Assembly (NCBI RefSeq): GCF_963855985.1
Contig: NC_087111.1
Span: forward strand, 3,229,001 to 3,293,000
Reading direction: 5' to 3'
From: Ostrinia nubilalis
Taxonomy: Eukaryota > Arthropoda > Insecta > Lepidoptera > Crambidae
DNA length: 64,000 bases
In this document: piece after piece, positions 33,240 to 43,669 of the stretch
How the letters are laid out: each line of letters opens with the position of its first letter
How positions within the stretch are numbered: the first letter of the stretch is position 1
Notes under the pieces: model-generated
What the model was told of the DNA's origin: nothing
The model's input: only the letters and a program-made list of their open reading frames with translations
Database searches by the model: none
Translations under genes and position numbers: made by a program

Positions 33240-34720
33240 CAATTCAAAGTCGGCGTTCGTGGAAGGCAAAATTCCTCCAGTCTAATTTCGTGTTTGCGTA
33301 TTGGGGCGTTCGAGTTTCGGCAAAGAATGCGGTGTCGCGCGGGTGGCATTGTCCGCCACGCGGCGCTCGCACACTAGCGTACCTGTATGTATAGAGTACA
33401 TACATGCAGTGGTGTCTCATCGAACCCCGGCACATCCCATCGGCCATACCCACCGGTGACGCGTTTTCATATCGCTTGCCATTGCGATCTGTCTTTGTTC
33501 CCATGAGTTATGCCCGGTGTCTCGACAGTCCGCTAGATGAACGTTAACCGCGCTACAAATCATCGAGACTGCTAACTCACTCCGCAAGAACTTGACCCCC
33601 CTCCCCCCTTGCCCATCCCCGCACACCCGGCGCCGTCTTCCCGCTAATTCCCACCCCGAAACGACACATTCACCGCCGCACTCTAAGCGATTCTCACACG
33701 AAAGCCGCAATGACGTAAACACTACAATCGCGCGCGCTTGCGACGTTAAAATTACATCGGGCCGTTTGAGCGCGGCACACACGATCATTAAACGTATATC
33801 TGTTAATAATAATTGCGATTGTCTGGTTGTACGTGCGCGGCAAGTTATGGCGCAGTTGCCGGGCGGCTCCCCTCCCCCACCCGTGACCCCGCCGATCTGT
33901 GGCGAGAGGCGCATCTTGAGATGAAATGGCATTCAGTTTCATTTTGCGACGGCTGAATGGGCGCTCGGCCTACATGCATCCGATGTGAATAGCGTTACCA
34001 CGTATGCGATTCTACATGTACATACCAGCCTGGCTATGCCTACACCCGACCCGCCCCAGCGGCTCTTGGAAACGCGTTGATTCACACAGGCACACTTGAA
34101 TGTCACATTCATTATTGTAATCTTATCAAGCGTAAGCCTCACAAAGACAATAACAGTCGCGACTCGCTCTTATATGGATAAGTAATTGCGATAGGCATCT
34201 TTATGTTGACGTGCGGAATATGAATACCTAGTTATCCAACGGAAAAATATCCGTGTAATGTGAAATTCTTAATTGCGTCTGTTAGTTCAATTAGTTGTGC
34301 AGTTCGCGTTCTGGTTCGGTTGTTTTAATTAATCAGCGCTAAAGAAATGTGACCGATTCGCAGATGTTTTATTGCTGGCCATAACAAAAGAAAGTCGCTG
34401 ACACGCGAGCGAGTTTCGAAAAACAAAAAGCTCAGCACCTCTTACCGGTTATTCGCCGGGAGGTCGGTCGGTATGTGGTGTGGGTACATACAGATTTTCC
34501 GTTAACTTGCACATTTTTACGATCACGATCGCAGCGGGCCTTAGTCGGTAATTTAACACAGGCCGGCCGGCGGAGGCGGCCTCTCACGACGACCGGTCCC
34601 CTACGTGATCTCCGGCGACGCTTGCAGACTCGATAATAACTACGTGTTAGTGATGCCCGCGAGTGTATCCGAGTAACGGATATTAATTAACGTTGCGATA
34701 CTCTTTCTCGATTTATCTCT
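33240..34720. promoter_or_regulatory. GC- and CpG-rich block
   Basis: The stretch 33,300-34,100 and the patch at 34,560-34,640 are much richer in C, G and CpG than the neighbourhood, with C-runs at 33,596-33,610 and 33,870-33,882. Long but motif-free open frames occur on both strands, so no gene is called. A regulatory or promoter role is only a guess from composition. Confidence 0.25.
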
Positions 34721-34930
34721 GACGGGGGATCGCGCTGACTTGATAATTACCTGCTTTATGGTGAATGAGGTTTCCTGATCGATGCATATTTGCAGTCTTT
34801 CACAAGATGGAATAGCGCTTTCAAATAAAGTTTTATAGATAGTTTATGGATTGTATCGCAATCCATACAATCTTGGCAATCCAAATAGCACGTGGATTGA
34901 TTGGTTGATCCATATAACCACGTGGACGTG
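34721..34930. other. Flank of LINE insertion
   Basis: No feature recognised. CCACGTGG occurs at 34,918 just outside the ATA repeat that ends the LINE. Confidence 0.4.
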
Positions 34931-35449
34931 ATAATAATAATAATAATAATATTTAATGTATCCGGAGTTACAAAAATATGCCCTCTTAAGTAGCTACATA
35001 ATATGTATAAACATATCAACTAACTTAGGTCTAAGCAAATTATTAGAGGTTTACGATGACAGCTGTACTAGTATGCACTGTGTCACAGCTGTCAGCGTCT
35101 TCCACCTTCAACGTTACAATGACAAGTTAGTAAATTTGTGAGGCCAAGCTCCCACAGGAGCAATCACCAAATTTAAAAGATTATAGGTCGTGTGTAGAAT
35201 CGCAACGGCACACAATCAATTTAATTTAAAAGCTAAAGAAAATCAGATCTAATGACCTTATCAACACGACAAGGTTGCAGACTGAATGGCTAGTGGCGAA
35301 AATCTATGGGAGCCAGGCAAAGCTTAAATTATGTATCGAAAGACAGAACATAATAGAAGAAAACAATAATACTCAATAAAACTAGACATGTATGTGTTGT
35401 GTATGACTGAGTGATTCCTCACGGTGAGTGTGTTGTGTAAGTGTATGTG

Positions 35450-35451
<2 letters not shown>

Positions 35452-35530
<79 letters not shown>
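35452..35530. repeat. TG/CA microsatellite, about 39 units
   Basis: An uninterrupted (TG)n run of about 79 bp starts 19 nt beyond the ORF2 stop of the - strand LINE, inside its 3' untranslated region. It is likely length-polymorphic. Confidence 0.95.
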
Positions 35531-35531
<1 letters not shown>

Positions 35532-35549
35532 CCAAGAAAAGTCTTTTTA

Positions 35550-38480
35550 CTAATAATGTTTTGAAAGTAATTCCTCTGTTTCTTTGTAGTTAATATTAAG
35601 TAACCACTGTCGAATTTTTTGCTTACATTTGTAATGAGGCAACGAAATGATATCGTTATGCTTATTTCCTACGTTATATAGGTGGGAGCTACAGACATAA
35701 TACTGGCGACTGGCAAGCGAAGTTTTATGGGGCTGGCTAAGGCATGGTCTTTTATTATTGCGTTTGGATATTTTATCTAAATCTATTTCCTTATGTTTTC
35801 GAAGTATGGCGTGCATAATGAAAAGTTGTCTAACAGTTAGTACTGAGCATTCAGAATATAGTAGTGTGGTACTGTACCTGCGAGGTTTCCCAAGCAGCAC
35901 CTTAAGAATAGCCCTTTGCGCTCGCTCTGCAAGTAGCATAGTTGTAACACGAGCACCTCCCCACGTAACAATACAATATTGAAGAATACTCTGAGCGAGA
36001 GCAAAGTAAACGCAAAGTAATGTTTCGCGATCAGCCGAATTTCTCAACTTTCTAAATATCGGTAACAGTTTTCTGATGCGACAAGAAATGTTTTTAATGT
36101 GACTATCCTAGTTTAACAAATTGTCAATGATAAGTCCCAGGTATTTTATAGATGATGTTCTTATAAGTTCCGGACAGGTACACTTGTCAGTTCGATCACA
36201 CAGGGTGTGTACTTTGACATGAAAAAGTTTAGGAGGTTGCGTAATAATACTGGGAGAGAAAGTTAGGTATTTTGTTTTATTGATGTTCAAGGTGAGTAAA
36301 TTTTGATTTAGCCATTTCATAACTTCACGAATAGACTCCTCAGCACGTACTCGAGTCACCTCCCAATCTTCACCATGTATGATTAACGCTGTGTCATCTG
36401 CGTAAGTGACAATATTGCAGTATGGGATAGCTTTTTGACACAGGTCGTTAATATAGACAAGGAATAGTGTCGGACCTAGTACACTGCCTTGCGGCACACC
36501 ATAAGAGATACCTACATCTCGACTTCTGAAGCTTCCTATTTTTACACACTGTGTACGGTCAGACAAATAGCTACTAAAAATTTCTAATGCAATTCCACGT
36601 ACACCAATACTTTCCAATTTACGAATCAAAAGAGGCACAGGGACAGTGTCAAAAGCCTTAGCCAGATCCAAAAATACGCCTATAACCTTTTGTTTCTTAT
36701 CAAGATGACTAGCTATCGTTTGGGTTAGTAGCAGAGTAGCATCTTCAGTGGATTTATTTTTCATAAAACCGAATTGATTTGTTGCAATGACATGATTATG
36801 TTCTAAAAATTTCGTGAGTCTTATGTTCAAAACCTTCTCCAGGATCTTAGCTATTACAGGTAATACCGAGATCGGCCTATAGTTTCCGACACTGCCCCTG
36901 TCGCCAGCTTTGTAGATAGGATGCACCAGAGCTTTTTTTAGCACGTTAGGAAAAACGCCAGTAGACAGACATAGATTACAAAGAAATGTAAGGGGAGGAA
37001 TAATAAAGTTTTTGGAGCTCCTGATAACTTGAGTTGGAATTTCATCAATGCCTGCAGCTGAGTTAATTTTGAGATTTATTATAATATTTTCAATTTCACT
37101 ATTATCAGTGTTAAACAGTACCATTGAGTCAACATAAGATGTGGATTGGTTACTGTCATTGAAAGCTCCAATTCCATTTGAAGATCGATTGTTCAGAATT
37201 TCGTTTGCCAATTTTGCACCAATTCCAGCGAAGTAATCATTTACTAGATTCACTGAGTCAGTAGGGTCATTATTTAGGTTAAGTAATTCACTAGGTGGGG
37301 GAGAAGTTTGCTTCATGTTTGTTATTTTATTTATAGTGGACCATAAACCTTTAAGATTTCTTTTATTTTTCAGCAGTTCTTGTTTCTCATATTCTAGTCG
37401 CAGTTTTTTTAGAAGGTTGTTGCAAAAATTGCGATATCTTGTGTAAGTAATCTGAAGAATTTTGTTATTTAAATCTTGCTTAGCTTTTATATGTAATTTA
37501 TCTCTGTTACGGATGCAGCGTACAAGACCCGGAGTTAGCCATGGTTTAACGGTACGATGGCGGTGAGGAACTTTAATATTTTTAGAGTGAACTTTTATAG
37601 CACTTGAGATTATGTTCGTAAGGGCTTCAGCTGAAGTGTTAGCGTTATCCGTATTATAAACAGCATCAAATTTCGTATTTTCTAGAGTTTTTGTTAAGGC
37701 AGGAAAGTCTATTTTCGAAAAAAATGTATTAGCTTTATACCTTTGAACTTTATAATCTAAGCTGAAAACTATTGGGGAATGATCCGTTACCAGAGAGTCT
37801 AAGATAAATGTTTTAGCACGTTTGTCTGATCGGAGCATTACATGGTCAATACAATTATCATTTCGAGTAGGAAAAACGTGAGCTGGTAGAAGACCATGAT
37901 GTGCCATGAGATCCAAATACTTATCGGAGTTTGAGTCACCATTGCCCGGAGATATATTTATATTGATGTCTCCAATTATAATGATAGATTTAGCAGTTTT
38001 CAAAGATGAGATACACAGATCAAGACTGTCACAGAAATCTTCAATGTTTTTATAAGAAGGGGACCGATAGATAGCGAATATAGTAAATTCATTATTATAA
38101 CTTAGACAAAGACAATTCGCATCCGCCACTGAAGGTGCAGTTACAGTGTGTTTTAAATTACTAAGAACGTATATAATGACACCATCATTTTGATTTTTAA
38201 AGTTAGACATATAGGATGTATAATTTTTTATTTCGGGAATTACTGTAGCTTTACTCAACCAGCATTCTGTTAGTATGAGTATATCAATTTGGATATTAAT
38301 TCTCGCCAAAAGAACTTCAAGGGCATTAAAGTTACAATTTATACTGCGTATGTTGGTATGGAAAATATTTAGAGCTTTCTGTGACACGTCAGTGAAGTGT
38401 TTAATATCCTCGGGACAGCAGATCATCGAGTCCGAAACCTCTATGGAATCGATATTTTTAGTAATATTATCAATAAACAT
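35550..38480 (-). pseudogene. LINE ORF2: endonuclease-reverse transcriptase with one stop codon
   Basis: Counting residues from a TTG at 38543, an apurinic-type (EEP) endonuclease occupies about residues 57-260, with FHTNIRS (catalytic Asn), LTECW (Glu), IYRSP, GDININ and TDHSPI. The reverse transcriptase follows at about 500-740: NYRPISVLP, FLDLAKAFDTV, GVPQGSVLGPTLFLVYIND and the catalytic YADD. The first AUG in frame is at 38,480, just upstream of the endonuclease, and is taken as the start. A TAG at 36,108-36,110 interrupts the frame after LGLIIDNLLN. The same frame then continues to 35,550 with the usual C-terminal region (LQYCIVTWGGA, LAERAQRAILKV, CSVLTVRQLF). All catalytic motifs lie before the stop, so the truncated product keeps both domains but loses about 185 C-terminal residues. 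No RNase H domain. Confidence 0.9.
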
Positions 38481-38763
38481 AACCTTTGCATTTAGATTCC
38501 GTGACCCGCATCCTAATTGACAGAGTGTAGCTATTCCTTGCAATAGCGAAACTAGAAACAGATGAAATTAATGTGTGTTTTTTGTAAGTGTGAGTGTGGG
38601 AATGTAAGTGTGATGGGCTACTACAATAAACATTAATTTGGTTACAAATTTTTGATGTAAAAAGAGAGTGTTCTTGACAGAAATAGTAGTGACAAGAGTA
38701 AAATAAAATTATTATATACTGGAATATCCAAGAAAAATACAGAAACTCACAAAATAGTTCTAG

Positions 38764-39666
38764 TCACTTATCAGATTGAGAGAGCAATTGGTCCAGTTCA
38801 GCTTGAGAGTCAATGCGGACGGAAGTACTTCCCTCTCTTTTACGAAGAAACACCCTACCATGTGCAGTCCAGCAGAATGCGTAGTCATGTTTCTTACCAA
38901 ACTCTCTAGCGAGGAAGTACAACTTTCTTGCTGTCTGTGTCAAACATTCCACAACAAAAATAGGCTTTGGTTGGCCAGCGATCTTGATATGACCAGTATT
39001 CAACTTGTTGTTTTTGTTGATTTTGTTAAAAGTTTTAGCTGATGTGAGGATTTTTTCTTTCAGAACAACAGAGGAAAGATCAAGAATGATTGGCCTATTG
39101 TCTCTGTTTTTCGTTTGAAGCCTGAACACATCTCTAATATGACTTCTTTCAATATTGACATTAACAGCCTCGCCAACTGTTTGCACTAGGCTTATGAGAT
39201 CCTCTTTAGATTCCTTGTTCTGAGTAGGGATGTTCCGGATTTCAATGCTAGCCTGCTTTTGTATCCTTTCAAAGTTTTCTATTTTATTTTCTAAAATTTG
39301 TATGTAGGCTAACTGGCTCTTTCTTTCAGTTTCCATATTTGCGAACCTGTTCTTCATGTCTTCATATTGAGCAGACATAAATTCCATGGACTTCATGATG
39401 TCTGCATTTTGTTTATGTATGTCGTTGATACTTGCTTGAAGGGTGGTTTGTTGCTTGCTGAAGGCATCCATGGATTTCTTAAGATCCGCCACAGTGTGAG
39501 CCAGCTCCTCATCATGATAACGCTTACGTGGTAGTTGTCTAGAAGAGGCCTGTTTGGAGTCTTCGTTTTCTGTGTCGATTGGTGCCAAGTTAGTGCCTAA
39601 GTCGGAGTCAGCACCGCCGCCGTGACGTGTTGTCGATGTAGTAGGTGGAGTTCTTTTGAGAGGCAT
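38764..39666 (-). CDS. LINE ORF1 protein with coiled coil and FP-like C-terminus
   Basis: 300 residues with a true AUG at 39,666. The N-terminus (1-50) is polar and probably disordered. Residues about 52-140 form a heptad-rich coiled coil (LKKSMDAFSKQQTTLQASI through IQILENKIENFERI), the usual trimerisation part of ORF1 proteins. From SIEIRNIP (~141) a nucleic-acid-binding-like domain follows. The last ~65 residues (FVVECLTQTARKLYFLAREF, FCWTAHGRVFLRKREG) resemble the C-terminal domain of the baculovirus FP protein family, which is known from insect LINE ORF1 proteins. Expected role: binding the element's RNA to form the retrotransposition particle. It lies 220 nt before ORF2 and shows no frame damage. 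Confidence 0.85.
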   Translation of the reverse strand: MPLKRTPPTTSTTRHGGGADSDLGTNLAPIDTENEDSKQASSRQLPRKRYHDEELAHTVADLKKSMDAFSKQQTTLQASINDIHKQNADIMKSMEFMSAQYEDMKNRFANMETERKSQLAYIQILENKIENFERIQKQASIEIRNIPTQNKESKEDLISLVQTVGEAVNVNIERSHIRDVFRLQTKNRDNRPIILDLSSVVLKEKILTSAKTFNKINKNNKLNTGHIKIAGQPKPIFVVECLTQTARKLYFLAREFGKKHDYAFCWTAHGRVFLRKREGSTSVRIDSQAELDQLLSQSDK

Positions 39667-39890
39667 TTCGTATGGACAAAGTACCAGGCGAGCAGAAGTT
39701 TATAAGAAGTTAACTGAATCGTAGTACCGCAGACACTAGCCGTAGCAAATGGGCGGAGTCAACAGTATACCGTAGCTCCAGTAGCACCGTAGCAGATTTC
39801 CGTAGTCCAATGTTCGTAGCACTTTGGGACGGGCACTTGGAGTATGTGCACAAACACTGCTGTTGCTTTATGAGATCCTGGTAGCAGGCA

Positions 39891-40225
39891 CTATTTTAAC
39901 TTAGATTATTTTATTTTATTTATTAAAAATTACGACAGCAAAATACACGACCATACTCAATCGAATCCGAGGGGGAAGAGGGTGATGATGGTTCAAGGTT
40001 AACATTTAAAAAAATTTAAAATACATTGGTTTGTAAAAAGGTACTTATTTGATCATTGAAACATTTACTTGATACTAGGTTCCTGTCTATCAGCTCCTGC
40101 TGATATCGCCAAAAATATCCAAAAAGCAGTCGGATACCAAAATAACGGAACGGATATTATTGGGACGTCACTAATGTTAGGCTAAAAACGTAGGCACTTG
40201 AATACAGCCGCGTCGGCACTTAGTG
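39891..40225. other. Spacer between LINE and inverted-repeat element
   Basis: AT-rich with no recognised feature. The last ~25 bp (from about 40,202) show weak inverted similarity to 43,670-43,693, so the neighbouring element may extend slightly into it. Confidence 0.4.
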
Positions 40226-43200
40226 TAGTAGGGAATTTAGTGCAATGATTTGTATGGAGACCCCTCCACTTTGGTATAGAAGACTAATTTTTGCAACAGT
40301 GGTTCTTTGGGTGCTCCTGAGTAGATTTCCGTCGGTAGACATCGGGAGCCCCCCCTGTGGTAGCAGGGGGAGGGGGGGCAAGTTTCCTTCCGCCGCGCTT
40401 CACTTTGAGGCCCATGTCTTCAAAACTATGGGTATTAGGGCAAGTGTGGTATCATTTTCGGATAATTAAAGGATGGCGAATTCATTTCTAGAACAAACTT
40501 TTTGCCTTTTCATACAAAAAAATTGAAATATTGAGTTAAATTCACAAAAACCGAAAAGTATTTTTTTAAATAAACGTCGTTTACTTTTAAACCACTGGAG
40601 ATAATCTAATAAAAAAAATATGACCTGAAAGCTACATTTATCAGGATTATAAAAATATAACATTGTATGGTACTTTTTTCGCAAAAAGTAGGTGAAAAAA
40701 TTTTTTTCTTCAGGATACAGCGGGCGAATTTTATTGCGCATCGGAAAAAAATATTTGTTTTATCCATGAATTCATACTATTTGGTTCATAAGCAAGCAAG
40801 CATTATTATTTTAGAATTTATTTAGAGTTGCTGGCACATCAATCTACCATAATTTGTATTTTTTCGTCAATTGATTTTGAACTCTATGTGTGAGACATAA
40901 GGTTGAAAATAGCTTAAACACATTTTAATATTGAAAATATAAGAAGAAAGCACTAAATAAAGAATTTTAATTTGTCTAAACGTCTTAATGATTACTATTA
41001 TTTTAATTACCACTTTTATTATACTTTTGTACCAGTGATTTAACAGAAAGGTACCTAAGTGTGAGGAAAATGAGGTTTCACAATCATAGTACGGGAGATA
41101 TTTTTAGCACAAAGGTTACGGCTGTGACCGTTTTAGTTGTTTTTTTCAGACAGCACCAGCTTCTGCACTACTTCTTGCACTTACATCTCACCATTTCCAG
41201 GCAAGCCTCGGCAGCTACGGGCAAACCGGTCCATGTAGGCTCCATCTTGCTATCGACTCTGGTCCACCCCCAACCAGTCGGGTAAAGGGAAGACTCGAGT
41301 CGGTTGCTTGCACCTGATCCTATACGCGAATCCCTTGATATACTGCCAGTAGCCAAGGCTGATACAAAGCTGCTGCTGCTGTCTGGGTTCTCTTATGTAG
41401 GGCCTAAGCTAAGCTAGGTCTAAGCGTAGTCCACAGCGACCCAATAGGATCTTTATGCTCCATTTTTTTATTCCCTATCATCCAAAAAAATCCTATCCAT
41501 TAGGTGAATTAAGCGTCTGAGTGAAAGCCTTCTAACTCTTCTGATGCCGGATATGCTGACTCAAGCAGACCCATACTTCCAGTATTGATTCATGAACCCC
41601 ACATGTATTGCACATGCTCGAGAGCTGTCTTCTGTTGTTAGGCCTATTTTGTGGGACATGTGGTTCGTTCCATAATGCCCAGTTTGCGTACCAGTAATTG
41701 CTTGGGCTTAGATACCTTAATGCTTAATGAGTTTTTCCATGACCCTGTGTTTCCCTTTAGGAATGATTTGGAGAGGCTTATCTTATATCGTTGGAGCTTT
41801 CCCATTCAGCACTGTGCTTCTTGGATATGGCCAATATGACCATATTATGGCCATGAGGTATGCCGTTAGATAAAGGTAAGTATCAGTTCTGACCCAATAG
41901 GTATCGCCTCTGACCCTAGTTTCGCTAGACTGTCGGCTCTCCCATTGCATTTGATCCGTGTATGTAAGGTATCCCACATCAGGGACACTTTCATGCCTTC
42001 CAAGTTTGTTCATCTTTAAGATTGCATCTAGAATAATTCTAGACTCAACCTTCACTGAGGCGATGGCTTTTTGTTTGAGTGCTGCCTGGCTGTGGATCAG
42101 GATGTAAATATTGCGTTTTTTACACCCCTGTTCTTTAGTGCACACATATTATAGCGTAGAATTCAGCTTGAAACACTGTAGCAAACCTCCTCAAGCGTTC
42201 ACTATGTTCGAAGTGTTTACAGTAGACACCCGTTCCCGTTCCCAAGGCCATCTTTAGAGTGGCGACGTAAGTCCTAAGTCACCCCCTGGTAACCCCCACG
42301 ATTTTGGGGTTACCTATACCGATTCCAAGATTGAAAGACATTGACATAGACCGCAGACTTGCTATGCAGATGCGCCAGTGAGTACTTATCTGTGCGACAT
42401 GTGTCACCCTCTGATGCTTGGCACCCGGGGCGACCCCACCCCCACCCACGCCGCTACTGCATCTTTGAGCTGTGAGTAAACCAGATTAGGCTGTTCTGTT
42501 GGGATTTTGGTCCTCTTTTCTAGTCGTCCCTTGTTCAAGATCTATCCACTTACTTATTAGATCAATCCAAGGTGTTCGCGTATAGGATTAGTTGCAAGCA
42601 ACCGACTCAGTCTTCCCTTTACCCGACTGGTTGGGGGTGGACCAGAGCCGATAGCAAGATGGAGCCTACATGGACCGGTTTGCCCGTAGCTGCCGAGGCT
42701 TGCCTGGAAATGGTGAGATGTAAGTGCAAGAAGTAGTGCAGAAGCTGGTACTGTCTGAAAGAAACAACTAAAAAGGTCACAGCCGTAATCTTTGTGCTAA
42801 AAATATCTCCCGTACTATGATTGTGAAACCTCATTTTCCTCACACTTAGGTACCTTTCTGTTAAATCACTGGTACAATAGTATAATAAAAGTGTTAATTA
42901 AAATAATAGTAATCATTAAGACGTTTAGACAAATTAAAGTTCTTTATTTAGTGCTTTCTTCTTATTTATTTTCAATATTAAAATGTATTTAAGCTATTTT
43001 CAACCTTATGTCTCACACATAGAGTTCAAAATCAATTGACGAAAAAATACAAATTATGGTAGATTGATGTGCCAGCAACTCTAAATAAATTCTAAAATAA
43101 TAATCCTTGCCTGCTTATGAACCAAATAGTATGAATTCGTGGATAAAATAAATATTTTTTTCCGATGCGCAATAAAATTCGCCCGCTGTGTCCTGAAGAA

Positions 43201-43669
43201 AAAATTTTTTTCACCTACTTTTTGCGAAAAAAGTACCATACAATGTTATATTTTTATAATCCTGATAAATGTAGCTTTTAGGTCATATTTTTTTTATTAG
43301 ATTATCTCCAGTGGTTTAAAAGTAAACGACGTTTATTTAAAAAAAATACTTTTCGGTTTTTGTGAATTTTACTCAATATTTCAATTTTTTTGTATAAAAA
43401 GGCAAAAAGTTTGTTCTAGAAATGAATTCGCCATCCTTTAATTATCCGAAAATGATACCACACTTGCCCTAATACCCATAGTTTTGAAGATATGGGCCTT
43501 AAAGTGAAGCGCGGCAGAAGGAAACTTGCCCCCCCTCCCCCTGCTACCACAGGGGGGGCTCCCGATGTCTACCGACGGAAATCCACTCAGGAGCACCCAA
43601 AGAACCACTGTTGCAAAAATGAGCCTTCTATACCAAAGTGGAGGGGTTCTTGCACTAAATTCCCTACTA
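40226..43669. mobile_element. Long-inverted-repeat element, 3.4 kb
   Basis: The left arm 40226-41340 and the right arm 42565-43669 are inverted copies, about 95% alike by eye, over about 1.1 kb. Both begin TAGTAGGGAATTTAGTGCAA when read inwards. The left arm has an extra short insertion (TGATTTGTATGGAG) near its outer end. The arms include a G-rich block (40365-40379 and complement) and long AT-rich DNA but no recognisable protein. The 1.2-kb centre carries a decayed LINE fragment. A GTG flanks both ends, but this is too short to call a target duplication. The structure is that of a foldback or other long-TIR transposon; the family is not recognised. Confidence 0.8.
41440..42320 (-). pseudogene. 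Decayed LINE fragment: RNase H domain and C-terminal motif
   Basis: On the - strand, GTGTGVYCKHFEHSERLRRF followed by ATVFQAEFYAII (about 42,235-42,150) and, after a frameshift, RNIYILIHSQAALKQKAIAS (within 42,145-41,783) reproduce the usual start of an RNase H domain in R1/LOA/I-type LINEs (GxGVY, VFQAEfyAI, IYIxSDSQAAL). The catalytic Asp of DSQAAL is His here. Further on, ITGTQTGHYGTNHMSHKIGL (about 41,715-41,655) matches the TGHxxLxxHLxxIGL stretch that follows RNase H in these proteins. Frameshifts and stops make it dead. It lies between the arms of the inverted-repeat element. Confidence 0.7.

Larger units (their letters stand above)
34931..39890 (-). mobile_element. Nearly complete LINE (jockey/CR1-like), - strand
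   Basis: The order on the - strand is: a 5' leader (about 39,890-39,667), ORF1 (39,666-38,764), a 220-nt spacer, ORF2 (to 35,550), a 3' untranslated region, and an ATT-repeat tail at 34,951-34,931. The 3' region contains a long AC microsatellite directly after ORF2. The 3' limit is supported by the related scrap at 7917-8100, which ends in the same kind of repeat. The 5' limit is approximate and I found no clear target duplication. Both ORFs are essentially open with one nonsense codon in ORF2, so the copy is young but probably not autonomous. Confidence 0.8.

Noticed and set aside
33417..33932. 171-codon - strand frame with overlapping + strand frames
   Set aside because: Open frames on both strands over the same CpG-rich DNA; residues are arginine-rich and low in structure.
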